This document shows, piece after piece, positions 36,562 to 47,779 of a stretch of 64,000 nucleotides of DNA. How positions within the stretch are numbered: position 1 is the first letter of the stretch; the number at the start of each line of letters is the position of its first letter. Location of the stretch: contig CM055111.1 of the NCBI GenBank assembly GCA_029204225.1, positions 16,105,019 through 16,169,018 of the forward strand. The letters are read 5' to 3'. A program made the position numbers and the translations under genes. This DNA is from Diphasiastrum complanatum. Taxonomy: Eukaryota > Streptophyta > Lycopodiopsida > Lycopodiales > Lycopodiaceae. The notes under the pieces are model-generated. The model made no database searches and had not been told where the DNA came from. It worked only from the letters and a program-made list of their open reading frames with translations.

Positions 36562-38743
36562 CTCCTCCTAAAAACAATCTATATTGGTATTACTCCAAGA
36601 TTGGCTCTATGCTTGATGAAGGAACTTTTGCTCAAAGGTTTGGTGAGCATATCAGCAATACAAGATGATGTGTCGATGTACTCCAAGTAGATTTCCCCTC
36701 CAATGACTTCTCTCTCACGAAGTGATGTGCAACTTCGATATGCTTGCTCCTTGCATGGAATATTGGGTTGTTGGCAAGGGCTTAGGCTGAAATGTTGTCA
36801 CACATGATCATAGGTAGGTCCTCTTCCATGATTATCTTTAGCTCCACTAGTAACCTCTTGATCCAAAGCACTTCCTTTGTTGTTGTAGTGAGTGCCTTAT
36901 ACTCAGCTTCACACGATGAGAGTGATACAATATCTTGCTTTTTGGAAAGCCAAGATATCAAGTTTCCTCCAAGATATATGACATAAGCACTTGTAGATTT
37001 TCAATCTGCTCTATCACTTGCAAAATCTGAGTCAGAATAACCAACAATAGAAAGATCTTCACTTTTATACAATAAACCATAATCAAAAGTTGAAGATATA
37101 TATCTAAGCACTCTCTTGGCCATTTTCCAGTGATAAATAGTAGGATTTTGCATAGTCTGGCTCAACTTATGAACACTAAAACTTATGTCAGGTCTAGTTA
37201 TTATGAGCCAAATTAAGGAGCCTATAAGACTCCTAAAAAGTGCGACGTCCACGAAGTATCTTTCATCACCTTTGTTAGGGTCTTTTACATTTTGCTCCAT
37301 AGGAGTTTCTATACCCTTACAATCTAACATATTGAACTTTTTTAACATTGAAAAAGCATACCTGGATTGACATACAAAAGCTTTATCTTTAAGAAAGTTA
37401 ATCTCTAATCCTAGAATGTAGTGACTTTTTCCAAGATCTTGCATCTTGAATTCTTTTCCAAGTGCAATCTTGGTTTCCTCAACTAACTTGATACAACTTC
37501 CTATCAGAATGATATCATCAACATAAATAAGAAGGATGACAATATATTTATCAAAAAATTTGACATATAAGGAAGGATCATAATTACTAAGATTAAATCC
37601 TAGTGACTCAAGAAAGGTGTTAAGTTGAGAATACCATGACCTCGGAGCTTGCTTTAGTCCATATAAACTTTTGAAGAGCAAGCAGACATTGTCTTTGTCA
37701 TGGATGAACCCAATAGGCTGATCCATATAAATCTCTTCTTCTAGATATCCATTTAGAAATGCATTAGAGACATCTAGTTGAAGAACTTGCCAATTGAAAA
37801 AAGAAGCAACAGAAATTATGATTCTAATTGATACCATCTTTGCAACTGGAGCAAAAGTCTCCTCATAATCAGGTCCATAAACTTGAGCAAAACCTTTAGC
37901 ACAAAGTCTAGCCTTGTACTTGTTGATTGTGCCATCTTGATTATACTTGACTCGAAAAACCACTTGCAATCAATAGTGTGCTTGTTGGATGGAAGATCCA
38001 CAAGTTCCCATGTCTTATTGGTCATCAAAGCATCATATTCCTCCTTCATGGCAAGGTACCATTCCTTCGAGTTGAGTGCATCATATACATCTTTTGGCTC
38101 CTCATGAGAAATAAAATAAGCACAATTAGTGGAGTTGATTTCCACTTGTTTGCCTCTTTCTTCATAAGTAAGCCTCCTAGGCTCGGATCTTTCTCTTTAA
38201 GATCTCTTTGGTGAAAAGATTCAAGGTGACTCCTCCTCAATTCTTGGCCCCATCTCTCCATGATAGTCTTCAAGGGTGATGATTGGAGTATTTTTGTGAG
38301 AATCTTGGAGATCGGCCTCCTCAAGGATGTATTTTTGATCCTTATGGAATATAACATCCCTACTCTCAATTGTAGTTGAGGTAGAGGGAACATAGATTCT
38401 GTAAGCTTTCTTGTTGGATGCATATCCCACCATGATCCCTTTAATAGAATTAGGATCATCTCTTTTCCTTGTTTCCAAGGGCACATGAACAAAGCAAGCA
38501 CAACCAAAAACTCTAAGGTGATCTACCTTAGGTTTCTTCTTAAACAAGACTTCAAAAGGTGATTTTTCAGCAAGTGAATTGTGAGCTAATCTATTGCAAA
38601 AATAGTTTGCACGATTTATAGCTTCACTCCAATATTCAATAGGCAAAGAAGCTGCTACTCGAATTGCTTTAGCACATTCACATAAAGATCTATTTTTCCT
38701 CTGAGCAACTCCATTTTGAGATGGAGAATAAGCACAAGAAAAC
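36562..38743 (-). mobile_element. Copia pol: integrase tail, reverse transcriptase, RNase H
   Basis: From 38743 downwards: integrase SPSQNGVAQRKNRS, LPIEYWSEAINRANYFCNRL, SPFEVLFKKKPKVDHLRVFG, GYASNKKAYRIY; a linker ending GPRIEEESP; RT with KEEYDALMTNKTWELVDLPS, YKARLCAKGFAQVYGPDYEE, TFAPVAKMVSIRIIISVAS, LQLDVSNAFLNGYLEEEIYM, SLYGLKQAPRSWY, LLIYVDDIILIG (catalytic YVDD intact), LDCKGIETPME, LFRSLIGSLIW and RVLRYISSTFDYGLLYKSED; RNase H DSDFASDRAD, SCEAEYKAL, HARSKHIEVAHH and DMLTKPL to about 36600. A stop follows the first RNase H Asp region near 37001, and a frameshift separates the linker from RT. The 5' half of the element is cut off at 38743 by the Gypsy LTR. Confidence 0.93.
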
Positions 38744-39231
38744 TGTAAGAACCACCAAGTGAAGATCTATAGGATTCCAATCACATGCAAATCAAAAGGA
38801 CATCTGTAGAGCATGAACCACCCAACCAATATGGAGAGGCTAGTCAATACCCTAACCAATCCACCCCCAAGCCATAGTGAAGAACACAAGAGATGAGAGG
38901 AAGAACTGGCTCAAGAATCACAATTCACAATAGGAGGATGGGCGAGTTTCCACTAGACTTATTCTTCTCAAGAGAGAAAGAATATTTCCTTTAGGATTCC
39001 CATGCAACCTAAATTGAGCTATTGATCTCCTATTCTTGCATTAAAGCAGTCTTCACCATGCATGTACTCCTATGTCCAATTATAGGTCTGGGCCCTCATA
39101 TGATTATTAATTATTTAATACAACTATGTCTGGAATGACGTAGCATAACTAATAACCACATACAACTGGAGTGACTGGCTATCCACGTCAAGAATAGTTC
39201 CGATTCCCTTGTACAGGACATGGACATAGCA
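38744..39231 (-). mobile_element. 3' LTR of the chromodomain Gypsy
   Basis: On the minus strand it starts TGCTATGTCCATG (39231), right after the polypurine GTTTAAGGGGAGAAGAA, and ends GTGGTTCTTACA (38744). Length is 488 bp. Its end abuts Copia integrase sequence exactly, so this element landed inside the Copia. Confidence 0.75.
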
Positions 39232-40790
39232 TTCTTCTCCCCTTAAACCATTTCTATCTCTAGAAATGAAAACTAGAGAAATTCTTCTTTATGCTTTCGA
39301 CCATTTCCCATGAATCATCATCCTCAGTCCGTCCCTTCCACCTGATTTAGCACTCAGAGATAGAATGATTTCTCAATTGTTTATCTCTGGTTTTGAGTAC
39401 CTTTTCAGGTTTCAAAGGAACACTAAGCGATGAGTCCTCCAAATGGGTCAGATCTTCCTCTGAACCAACTACTTCACCTTCATGCAAACTTAATTTCAAT
39501 CGGCTTACATGAAACACTGGGTGAGCTGTAGTCTTGTTCTGAAGATCTAATTCGTAAGCTAAAGAACCAATTTTCTTTATAATCCGAAATGGTCCACAAT
39601 ATCTCGTAGACACTTTATAATGCTTCCCTATACTCATAGTCTTAGAATCCTTAGGCATTCTAAGATATACCCAGTCATCAACTTTAAAATCTCTGGGAGA
39701 CCTCTTAAGATCGGCATAGTGCTTAGCTCTATCCTGAGCACTCCGAATACAATCATGGGCCACTTGCAATATTTCACGCATATCATGCAAGAAATCTGCA
39801 ACTTTCTGGATCTTAACAGACTTTGTCTCCACATTTACCAGAGGTCTAGTTTGAAAACCGTACATCAGCATAAATGAACTATAACCAGTAGAAGAATGTT
39901 TCCTACTGTTATAAGTAAAATCAATCAAAGGAATGTAATCTTCCCACTGAGATTGCTTGTGAGACACATAAGTTCTCAACATGTCTTCCATAGTCTGATT
40001 AGTTCTCTGAGTCTGGCCATCTGATTCGGGATGATCAGATGAACTAAAACTAAACGAGGTTTCAAACTTATGGAATACAGCTGACCAAAAGTGACTTGTA
40101 AACTTAGGATCTCTATCACTAACTATATCACTTGGCAGTCCATAAAGCCTAAATAGTCATTCCACAAAGATCTGGGCTAAATTTGAAGCCTTAGCATTTG
40201 ACTTGACTGGTATAAAAGTAGCTAACTTTGTCAACATGTCCACCACAACCCAAATAGAATCATTTTGACGGTGGGTCCTTGGAAGTCCAACCACAAAATC
40301 ATAGATATACTTTCCCATCGTTTTTGAGGGATATCTAAGGGATGTAGCAACCCTTCCATCTTTAAGCATTCCACTATCCACTAAAATACTAACTTCATGT
40401 CCATTCACAATGCCTTTCAAACGAAATAAATTATTTGGCAAGAATGAAGTAGTACTGAAAGAAAAATCACACTCACAATTGATTTTATTAATTTTCAGCT
40501 TAAGATTCTCTTTACCTGGCATCTCAATCACTTGAGCTGCGCCTTTCTTTCATTTTGGACAGAATTTCATAACGTGTCCAGGCTGACCGCAATGGAAGCA
40601 AACATTGGTCCTTCTAGCCTTTTTCCGGGACAACTTTTTCTTTTGTCTAAATTCAGATGCAGCTTGATCCAGTTCGTCGAAATATTTTTTATTCTTATTC
40701 CCATGAACTCTTTTCTTCCCTTTTTTCTGGCTGGGTCCGAATGATTCAGATGGATTAGCTTGTAACTATGGAAAAAGTACAAAAAGGACC
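39232..40790 (-). mobile_element. Chromovirus (Gypsy) with zinc knuckle, protease-integrase fusion and chromodomain
   Basis: From 40790 downwards: the gag tail with a zinc knuckle NVCFHCGQPGHVMKFCPK (CCHC intact, about 40612-40560), then protease FRLKGIVNGHEVSILVDSG with its catalytic DSG. The same frame then jumps at about 40370 to integrase: YDFVVGLPRTHRQNDSIWVV, DMLTKLATFIPVKS, (stop) SDRDPKF, then MEDMLRTYVSHKQSQWEDYI, GPFRIIKKIGSLAYELDL, HPVFHVSRLKL and, after a stop near 39347, chromodomain-like WKGRTEDDDSWEMVES. RT and RNase H are deleted. The chromodomain marks the chromovirus branch, whose integrase is guided to heterochromatin. The 5' LTR is not found. Confidence 0.88.
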
Positions 40791-43560
40791 AGGAGTGGAT
40801 TCGAATCTGATCCTCAAGAGGGATTGGTTGTCAGATTACTTGATCTATCAATCTACTTGAGATTAAGATCAATCTAGATCTATTCTAGACACAAAATTCT
40901 AATAAGAACAATCATTAATTAAAGGTAGGTGTAATTACTTCCAAAACCAAGATTGGTGTCTCACAATGATTATGGCCAAATTTGGCTCTATATATACAAT
41001 AAGTGGGAGCTCGTGGTATTGATCATCTCTCTGATCCCACATGTGTGAAGGTGCTTTCTCATATGATGATTCAACATGCAAAATTGCCACTTGGACAAAA
41101 CTTTCTATTTTGAGCACTTTTGGTCCATTTTTCTTCTATGTAGAGAACTAGGGAAAAACTCTTCTAGAAGTGCAAATTCGACTTCCTTAGCTTATTCCAC
41201 ACATGTGAGAAGCCCTCTACACATGGGATTTGACACCTAATCTCATGATGTGGCTTCATGCAATCTCTAGATAGATGCCATGTGGCATATGACTATAAAA
41301 CTAGATTTTGGCCTTTTTAGCCACTAGAACTTGATTTAAACTATATGTACAAGCTATATGATTGTACTACATGAAAAGTACATTTATTTCACACGTGGGA
41401 ACAGGCTTCACACATGTGTAATCATCCTATATACATAGATTTGGCCTTGACCAAGCATAATTTTTGAATTTTTCACACCTCAAAAATGTGGCTTGGTAAA
41501 TCTAGCTTTATAAAAACCATGATGATCTTGAACTTGACTCCATGGGCTGAATTGGTCTTTGCAGGTTCAAAAGGTGTGAAGATCAGCCAATGAGCTTGAT
41601 GTTGATCCGAAATCACCATATCCATGATAGTGCTTCTTTGATGTTGACATCTTTGATGAACTTGAGAGCTTTGCACCATCCTAGCACCTCCAAAATTGAT
41701 TCCATCCAAATTTCATGTAGATGCTTGACCTTGAGGCTTGCTCCTTCTTCATGTGCATTATCCTCCATGAGAAAATAAAGATTTCTTCTTGTCTTATTAG
41801 GATCACAAAGATCTAACATCATATTACCATGATCTAGAGAATTAGACTCATCCAGGTTGGCAAGACTATGCATGCTATAATAACAAAGTGTTTGCATCAT
41901 ATCTTCATGCTTGTTTATCATGCTAATCTCAAATCCAATGAGGCTAAATACTTCATTATGGAGATAAGTGTCTTTAAAAGATGATTCACTAACTCTCATA
42001 AAGAATTTACAATTTGCCTCAATACAAATTTTTAAACTATGAGTGGACAAGTCACTTTTGCTCTTACATGACTTAAGAGCATACATTTGATGAAATAACC
42101 ATTTGCTTTCTGATTGATTTAAAATCAATTTCAACCTTTTTAAGAACATCATCTATGTTCTCAAGAGAGACTTCATACTCAACTAGTATGGCTTTACTCC
42201 AATTTTGAGATGCAATGATCTCACTAAAGCAGATTGATTTATCAAATGACATAAGAGAAGTAAGTATGTGATGTATACCACATGGGATATGCTCCTCTTT
42301 CCCTTGAAATGTGAGCCACATGGACTCACCCATATTTCTTGAGTTTTTTTTGGAATCACAATTTGAGAAGGTCTCTCCTCCTCAATCCTTGGCACACTTG
42401 AACCTTGAGAAGGATTCTCCTCCTCAATCCTTGGCACATTTGAACCTTGAGATGACTCCTTAAGATCCTCTTCATGGTGCTCATTTTTTATGGAAATCTG
42501 AGACCTCCATGTCTCATAATGATCACAACAAGTATGACCATTCAATATGCACTTCCTATCAAGATTACTTATGCTAAAAACATAAGTCCAAAAATCACCA
42601 CAACTTTCCAATATTGAAATCAAAAGGTATTTCCATCTCAATAAGGCTAACTACTTGCTTATGGATATAAATGTCCACTTTGGATGCTTCACTTATTCTC
42701 ATAAGGAGTTTACAACTTTCCTTTAAGATTGAAAACTTACAATTTTCATCTTTATGAATGAACACATCATTCATGATCTTATTGAAACCAAAAGATCCTA
42801 CATTATGAAGATATTTCCATTTCCTTGACTTCATAACTAATGTAAGCTTACAAGGAAAACATATTTTGCTATCTTTTAAGACATCGCACTCAACTAGTAT
42901 TGCCTTAATCCACCTTTGAGATACAAAAATCTCTTAAAAAAAAAATGGTTCTTCATAAGTTGACATGAGAGCATAAATGAAACTATTTTCATTTTGTGAT
43001 TGCTCCTTATTCTTGATTGATTTCTATTGGATAATAACAATAAGTTTGAACTTGTCCAAAGTTCCAAGCAAAATACTTTCCAAGGACATAAAATAAATCC
43101 AAGTTACTTTCATGAATGTGACATCTATCTTTGCATCTTGAACCAAACAATGCACTTCCAAATGAAAAATTTCAAAATATTTGACATGTGTTGTGATGGA
43201 CTCTTGCAGACAAATCTTGGAATGCCTGAAACTCCAAGCCTCATTCACCTTTCCACAAAGGAAACAACTTTCGTTGGACTTGTCGTTCTTGTATTTGCAT
43301 TTTGAACTTGAAGCTCCATCCTTCACCTCGGCCCCGTTGCTTTGGTTCTCCTTGGATGTATTAATCTTCTTTTTGTAGCATCTTGAGAAAAAATATCCTC
43401 CCTTGCCACAAAAGTTGCACTCAAGATCCTTTCTTTCCTTCAATAGGATGCCACCTATTGATGCCATGTGAATAAAAACCTGTGATATGATCCTACAAAT
43501 GTAATTTGTGACTTTCAAGAGACTAGATTTGAACATCTTCAACACTCTAGAAGGATCTAC
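40791..43560 (-). mobile_element. Copia debris: linker-like repeats and a mutated gag zinc knuckle
   Basis: Several minus-strand open stretches without clear enzymatic motifs. Around 42380-42430 the phrase VPRIEEENPSQ recurs as VPRIEEERPSQ, and PRIEEESP also ends the linker of the Copia at 38221, which ties this region to that family. At about 43430-43370 a gag knuckle reads CNFCGKGGYFFSRC, with Tyr in place of the His ligand. Other stretches (for example 42152-41613 with MRVSESSFKDTYLHNEVFSL, echoed at about 42700 by MRISEASKVDIYIHKQVVSL) look like two diverged copies of one segment. The sequence from 40791 to 41460 shows nothing coding and may be LTR. Confidence 0.5.
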
Positions 43561-43689
43561 AAAAGATCTAGCTCACAAACCTAAGAATCAATCTTCAAAG
43601 TAATGACTAGTCACTTGGAAACTTTGCTTTGATCACTAAGACAAAAGCATACAAATACAATGAGCACTAATGAATATCCTATACATTAC

Positions 43690-44010
43690 ATCTCCAGCAT
43701 AGCCCAAATCTGAAAATCCAAAAAGATTAAATGATGATCCCTCATACAATATGCCAAGATCTTGAGTTCCAATGATGTACCTCAAAACTCGTTTTCCTAG
43801 CTTCCAATGCTCCTCCTAGGATCTTGCATGGATTGACTCAATCTTCCAACACAATAGCTTAGATCTAGTCTAGTAATGGTTAGATAGATGAGTGAACCAA
43901 CTAGCTTCCTATAGAGAGTAATGTCTTTGAAAGATCTTTCACTACCTCTTATAGTTAGCTTTACATGAGACTCCATAGGTGTATCACTGGCTTTTGCATC
44001 TACTGTTAGG
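43690..44010 (-). mobile_element. Copia reverse transcriptase C-terminal fragment
   Basis: Minus-strand reading gives DTPMESHVKLTIRGSERSF, ITLYRKLVGSLIYLTITRLD and LSYCVGRLSQSMQDPRR, the standard end of Copia RT before RNase H. Two stops follow and the RNase H is not recognisable. It joins the gag-like piece below 43560 without the intervening domains, so this is rearranged debris. Confidence 0.85.
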
Positions 44011-44935
44011 GGTGTGCTTTAATCATTTAACTCCCTCTTCCCAATTATGACAACAAAACTCTCTAAGTTAACATGAATCCAATAACAACAACAACAATAG
44101 CAATATATCCAGCAACATAATGCTAATGAAACAGAGGTAACCCATTGCGTACTACTGTTCATATGATAAGTAAACTAATTTCATGCAAATATCCAACGAC
44201 CATGCTCACAACTCTCAACATATAACAGTGTAGTGGTTCATTGTAGAAGTAACAACTGACATAGAATATCCAATGCCTACATGCTAGTCACTTAAAAGGT
44301 CTTAAGCAAGGTAATATTCTCTTGCTATCTGCAACTCACATGAATACTGAAAACTAAATATAATCAGTAATTGGAAATAGACTCTCACCCTCTGTCTCTT
44401 GAATACCTTACTGCCTAAATAGCCCGCATTCAAAAGCCCCCCTCTGACTTTAATTGCCCTATTTATTTTTTTGTGAAAGCGCCACAATTTCCTATCGCCC
44501 TTCATCGTAATGACCGTAATTGGTCGTTTCATCTTCTCGTTCAGTATCGTAATCGACGATATTATGGTCACTTATGGTGTTGTTCAACTTCTCGTCGAAG
44601 ACCGCAAACATTACTCCTACGATTGCTTGCCGACCGTTCAACTTCTCCTTGAGTATGACTTAACATAACATTCTACTTACAGCGACGCTTCCTACTTTAC
44701 ACATCTAACTAATTGTGCCTATCCACTTCGTAATAATCAATTTACAATCTACAACTCCTAATGCCAGTTAGAATCTCTAGTCCATCCCGGTAGCAAATTG
44801 TCAGCCAACCTTGGAGGAAGGCCCATGCTAAATTGCCCAAGTCTTCAGGTTAGATTTTGTCCAAGGAGGAAGGCCCATCCTAAAATGCCCAAGTCTTCAG
44901 GTTAGATTTTGTCCAAAATCCGTATAGTTTGCTTA
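44011..44935. other. Unassigned sequence with tandem duplications at its end
   Basis: No gene recognised. TCGT-rich phrases (CAACTTCTCGTCGAAG, CAACTTCTCCTTGAG) recur near 44585 and 44639. Two tandem duplications follow (see 44813-45008). Confidence 0.35.
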
Positions 44936-45008
44936 GGTCCCAAGGCTCATCCCACTCTTCCCTTGTAATATCCCTCAATCCCACTCTTCCCTTGTAATAT
45001 CCCTCATC
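44813..45008 (+). repeat. Two adjacent tandem duplications (52 bp and 29 bp)
   Basis: GGAGGAAGGCCCAT with the following 38 bases (44813-44864) is repeated at 44865-44916 with two or three differences. CCCACTCTTCCCTTGTAATA with nine following bases (44951-44979) is repeated at 44980-45008. Confidence 0.9.
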
Positions 45009-46235
45009 TCTGACAAGAACAAATAATCAACATTCCAGGCATGCTCAACGTTCCGTAGAAATATCCAGGGTTTCAAGATTTTGTACAGAGTTGTTACCTC
45101 CCTTCCCATCTGTGTTTTTTGGCGCTTCACCCTGGATTTCCGTGGCACCAACATTTGATCCGCTGTTATCACCACTCCCTCTTGAGAACTCTATGGTGGA
45201 CTTTGCATCCTCCGCACTGTATTCTGCTCAGCTTGAATCGCTTCCTTCAGACGTGCTATCTCGGCTATGTGATATCTTTCAGCTCGTAATTCCACAAATT
45301 CCTCTTCCTTTGTTTTGAGCTTCCCCTGCCAATCAGCTGCGTCTTGCCGCAGCTGGTTTATATCTGCTCTCAATAGTTGCAGATTAGCCTGCACTTGGAT
45401 GGCTTCCTTATGATGTAGCCAGTCATTGCATTGTTGTGCAAATTGATAAGTGTCCATGTTTTTCTGCTAACTCCTTCTCCAATTGTAGATTTTCTTCTCG
45501 TAGTACGCTCTGCTCATCGATCAACATTCCAATCTTTTCATTGACACAGGTATGCAAAATAGTTGTGGCCCACCTTTTCAAACCTGCATTATCAATGCGT
45601 ACTGGACCAACCGCAATGATGCTGTCCAGTTGGGATTGCAATAAATCCCGCTAATACTCAATAACATCCTTATAAGTCTGCAAAGCACTTGCCTCCCTCT
45701 GATGTTTTGTAATTCTTTCAAAGTATTGGGCATTTCTATCCTGTAATACCTTGTTATCGTCTTCCATCCTCTGCAACTGCTCCTTGAGTGTTGTGATGCA
45801 CGCTTCATTCTCCTTCAATTGTAGCTGGTACTGGCACAAGTTAGGTATCTCCTCTTCAGTCAAACGTAGCCTCGCTGTTTGCTCACGTTTGCCAGTAAGA
45901 AACCTATTTTTCCAGTTGAAAGTAGTTTTGCAGAAAGTCCATATTAGGCCATAATGCTGGTGAAAACTCGGACGCCCTGCGCAAAAATCCCCTGCCACCA
46001 TCTGCACTGAATGAACATCAATCGTGTCACCCGAGACTCTCTGTGAACGTCTGCTCTGTGATGGATATGTTAACGCCACACACTTGTGTAAACCCATGGT
46101 CTTCCCATTCTTTCTTAATGTTGGTCAAAAATTCTATAGCTGCCTCCTCACCAATCTTGTTTAGATGCAAGTGTTGCACGTGGTCTAAGCGCAACTGTTT
46201 GTTTCAGATAATCCTGATTATTGGGTTATGAACAG
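44940..46235 (-). mobile_element. Coiled-coil ORF, probably retrotransposon-derived
   Basis: On the minus strand from 46235: HLNKIGEEAAIEFLTNIKKE, WEDHGFTQVCGVNISI; a frame change; VSGDTIDVHSVQMVAGDF; then long heptad-rich sequence: LTEEEIPNLCQYQLQLKENE, ITTLKEQLQRMEDDNKVLQD, (stop) then LREENLQLEKELAEKHGHL, LQLLRADINQLRQDAADWQG and ELRAERYHIAEIARLKEAIQ. It is interrupted by two stops and at least one or two frame changes. I do not recognise a cellular family. Its place about 1.5 kb downstream of a Tat-like Gypsy pol on the same strand suggests either an extra 3' ORF of that element or the gag-like ORF of another; a cellular pseudogene cannot be excluded. Confidence 0.5.
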
Positions 46236-47779
46236 TAGTATGTTTTAATCGTTGCTATGCAGCATCAAAGCTCTTGTGCAAAAGTGATACGAATAGGGTA
46301 GTCAATCGTTTTTAATTTGGAGGTTCCCTATCAACTGCTAACATTCTCAATGTGCAACTATAGAAAATGGACACGTACCCATGGTATTCATTCAAGTACA
46401 AAAAGGGCATTTAAATGCAACATGTAGTGTTATTAAAACACTAAAAGTTGGCCTATTGTAACTATCGTAATGAGGACCTTTTTTATGGAATTAAATGCAG
46501 TGCCACGCCTTATACCTGTTAGAAGTACCGTTGAGACTGTAAAGCCTGTTTGACATTTGAACTCGTTAAAGCCGTAAGAGGGTAATAATACAACCGTTCA
46601 ACTCTTAACTGAAACTCGTCATACTCCGCATCGCAATAATGAAAGGACTCATGGTAAGTGTAACCATAACTCGTAGTTACTAAAATTACGAACAATTTCG
46701 CAATATCCTTCCAAATCTCAAAAATTCACACTTCATATCATTTCTACCAAACTGTTATAGGCTAAAATTCTATATCATGCATCCATAGCTTCCATTGTCT
46801 TAGTAATGCGTGCCCAACTAATACATTATGCATGATTTTAGACATTCATTAAAAATAAAATGGCTAGTGTTGCAAGTTGTAACAACGGGAAAAAAAAAAT
46901 CAGTCCTGGCTATTTGAACGATAGTAACGTCTGACCATTGTCGCATATGCTTAATCAAAGCTAAGTTTTATACAATTGATCTTTACACGAACCCTGCTGT
47001 GTATCACATCTAAAACTCTTCTACTTAGTAGTCCAGCTACACATATTATTCAATAGTATTTGTGTATGAACACAACCAGTATATAAAACAGTACGATGAA
47101 ACTGAGTATCCAATAGAATATGTTAATTCCATAGATTTGATATTCGATATTCCAAATTTCAAAAGAGTGGTTTTGCTGTTACTCAAACTGTCGCGTCTCT
47201 ATCTGCTGACCCCGCAGCTCTTGTCTCTCTTGTTGTAAACGTTTCTACTGCTGAATGGCCAATTACTAAGGCTCCAATACGTACCTTGCCAACTCAATCC
47301 TCTCATGTTGCCTATACTACATTAACGACTGGAAATTCATAGGAAGATAATATACCATTTCAATCGAGTCGATGTCTTCCTGACGTCGTCGTTGTCATGG
47401 TCGTCGTTGAACTTCATTGGAGTCCATGTTCTCACGATAATATGAGAAATATCCACAATGTATTCCTCCGTGTTTCCCCAAAGAATACCCAAATCCATCT
47501 TATGTATTCGAAATCGCAAACATGAGGGTTGAATGAAATCATTATTCCCGAGCTGCTCATGATACTTCCTATCGCTTCATAGAGATGTGATTCTAATAGC
47601 AATTTTCCAAAAATTCATTTCAAATTGATTCATGATTTGTTATATATTTTTCTATTTTTTTTTCCACATGCTTTTGTGCCGCACGTATCTCCATACGGAA
47701 ACGTCATCTAGGCTAAAGTCATTTTTCCCCCAACTATCGTTGGTCGAATGTGATCTCGACTTTCAAGATATCAAACCGG
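46236..47779. other. Sequence between Gypsy pol and coiled-coil ORF
   Basis: Mostly AT-rich without recognisable domains. A minus-strand open stretch at 47519-47337 (MDLGILWGNTEEYIVDISHI) may be a decayed part of the same element. No LTR boundary can be placed. Confidence 0.35.
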
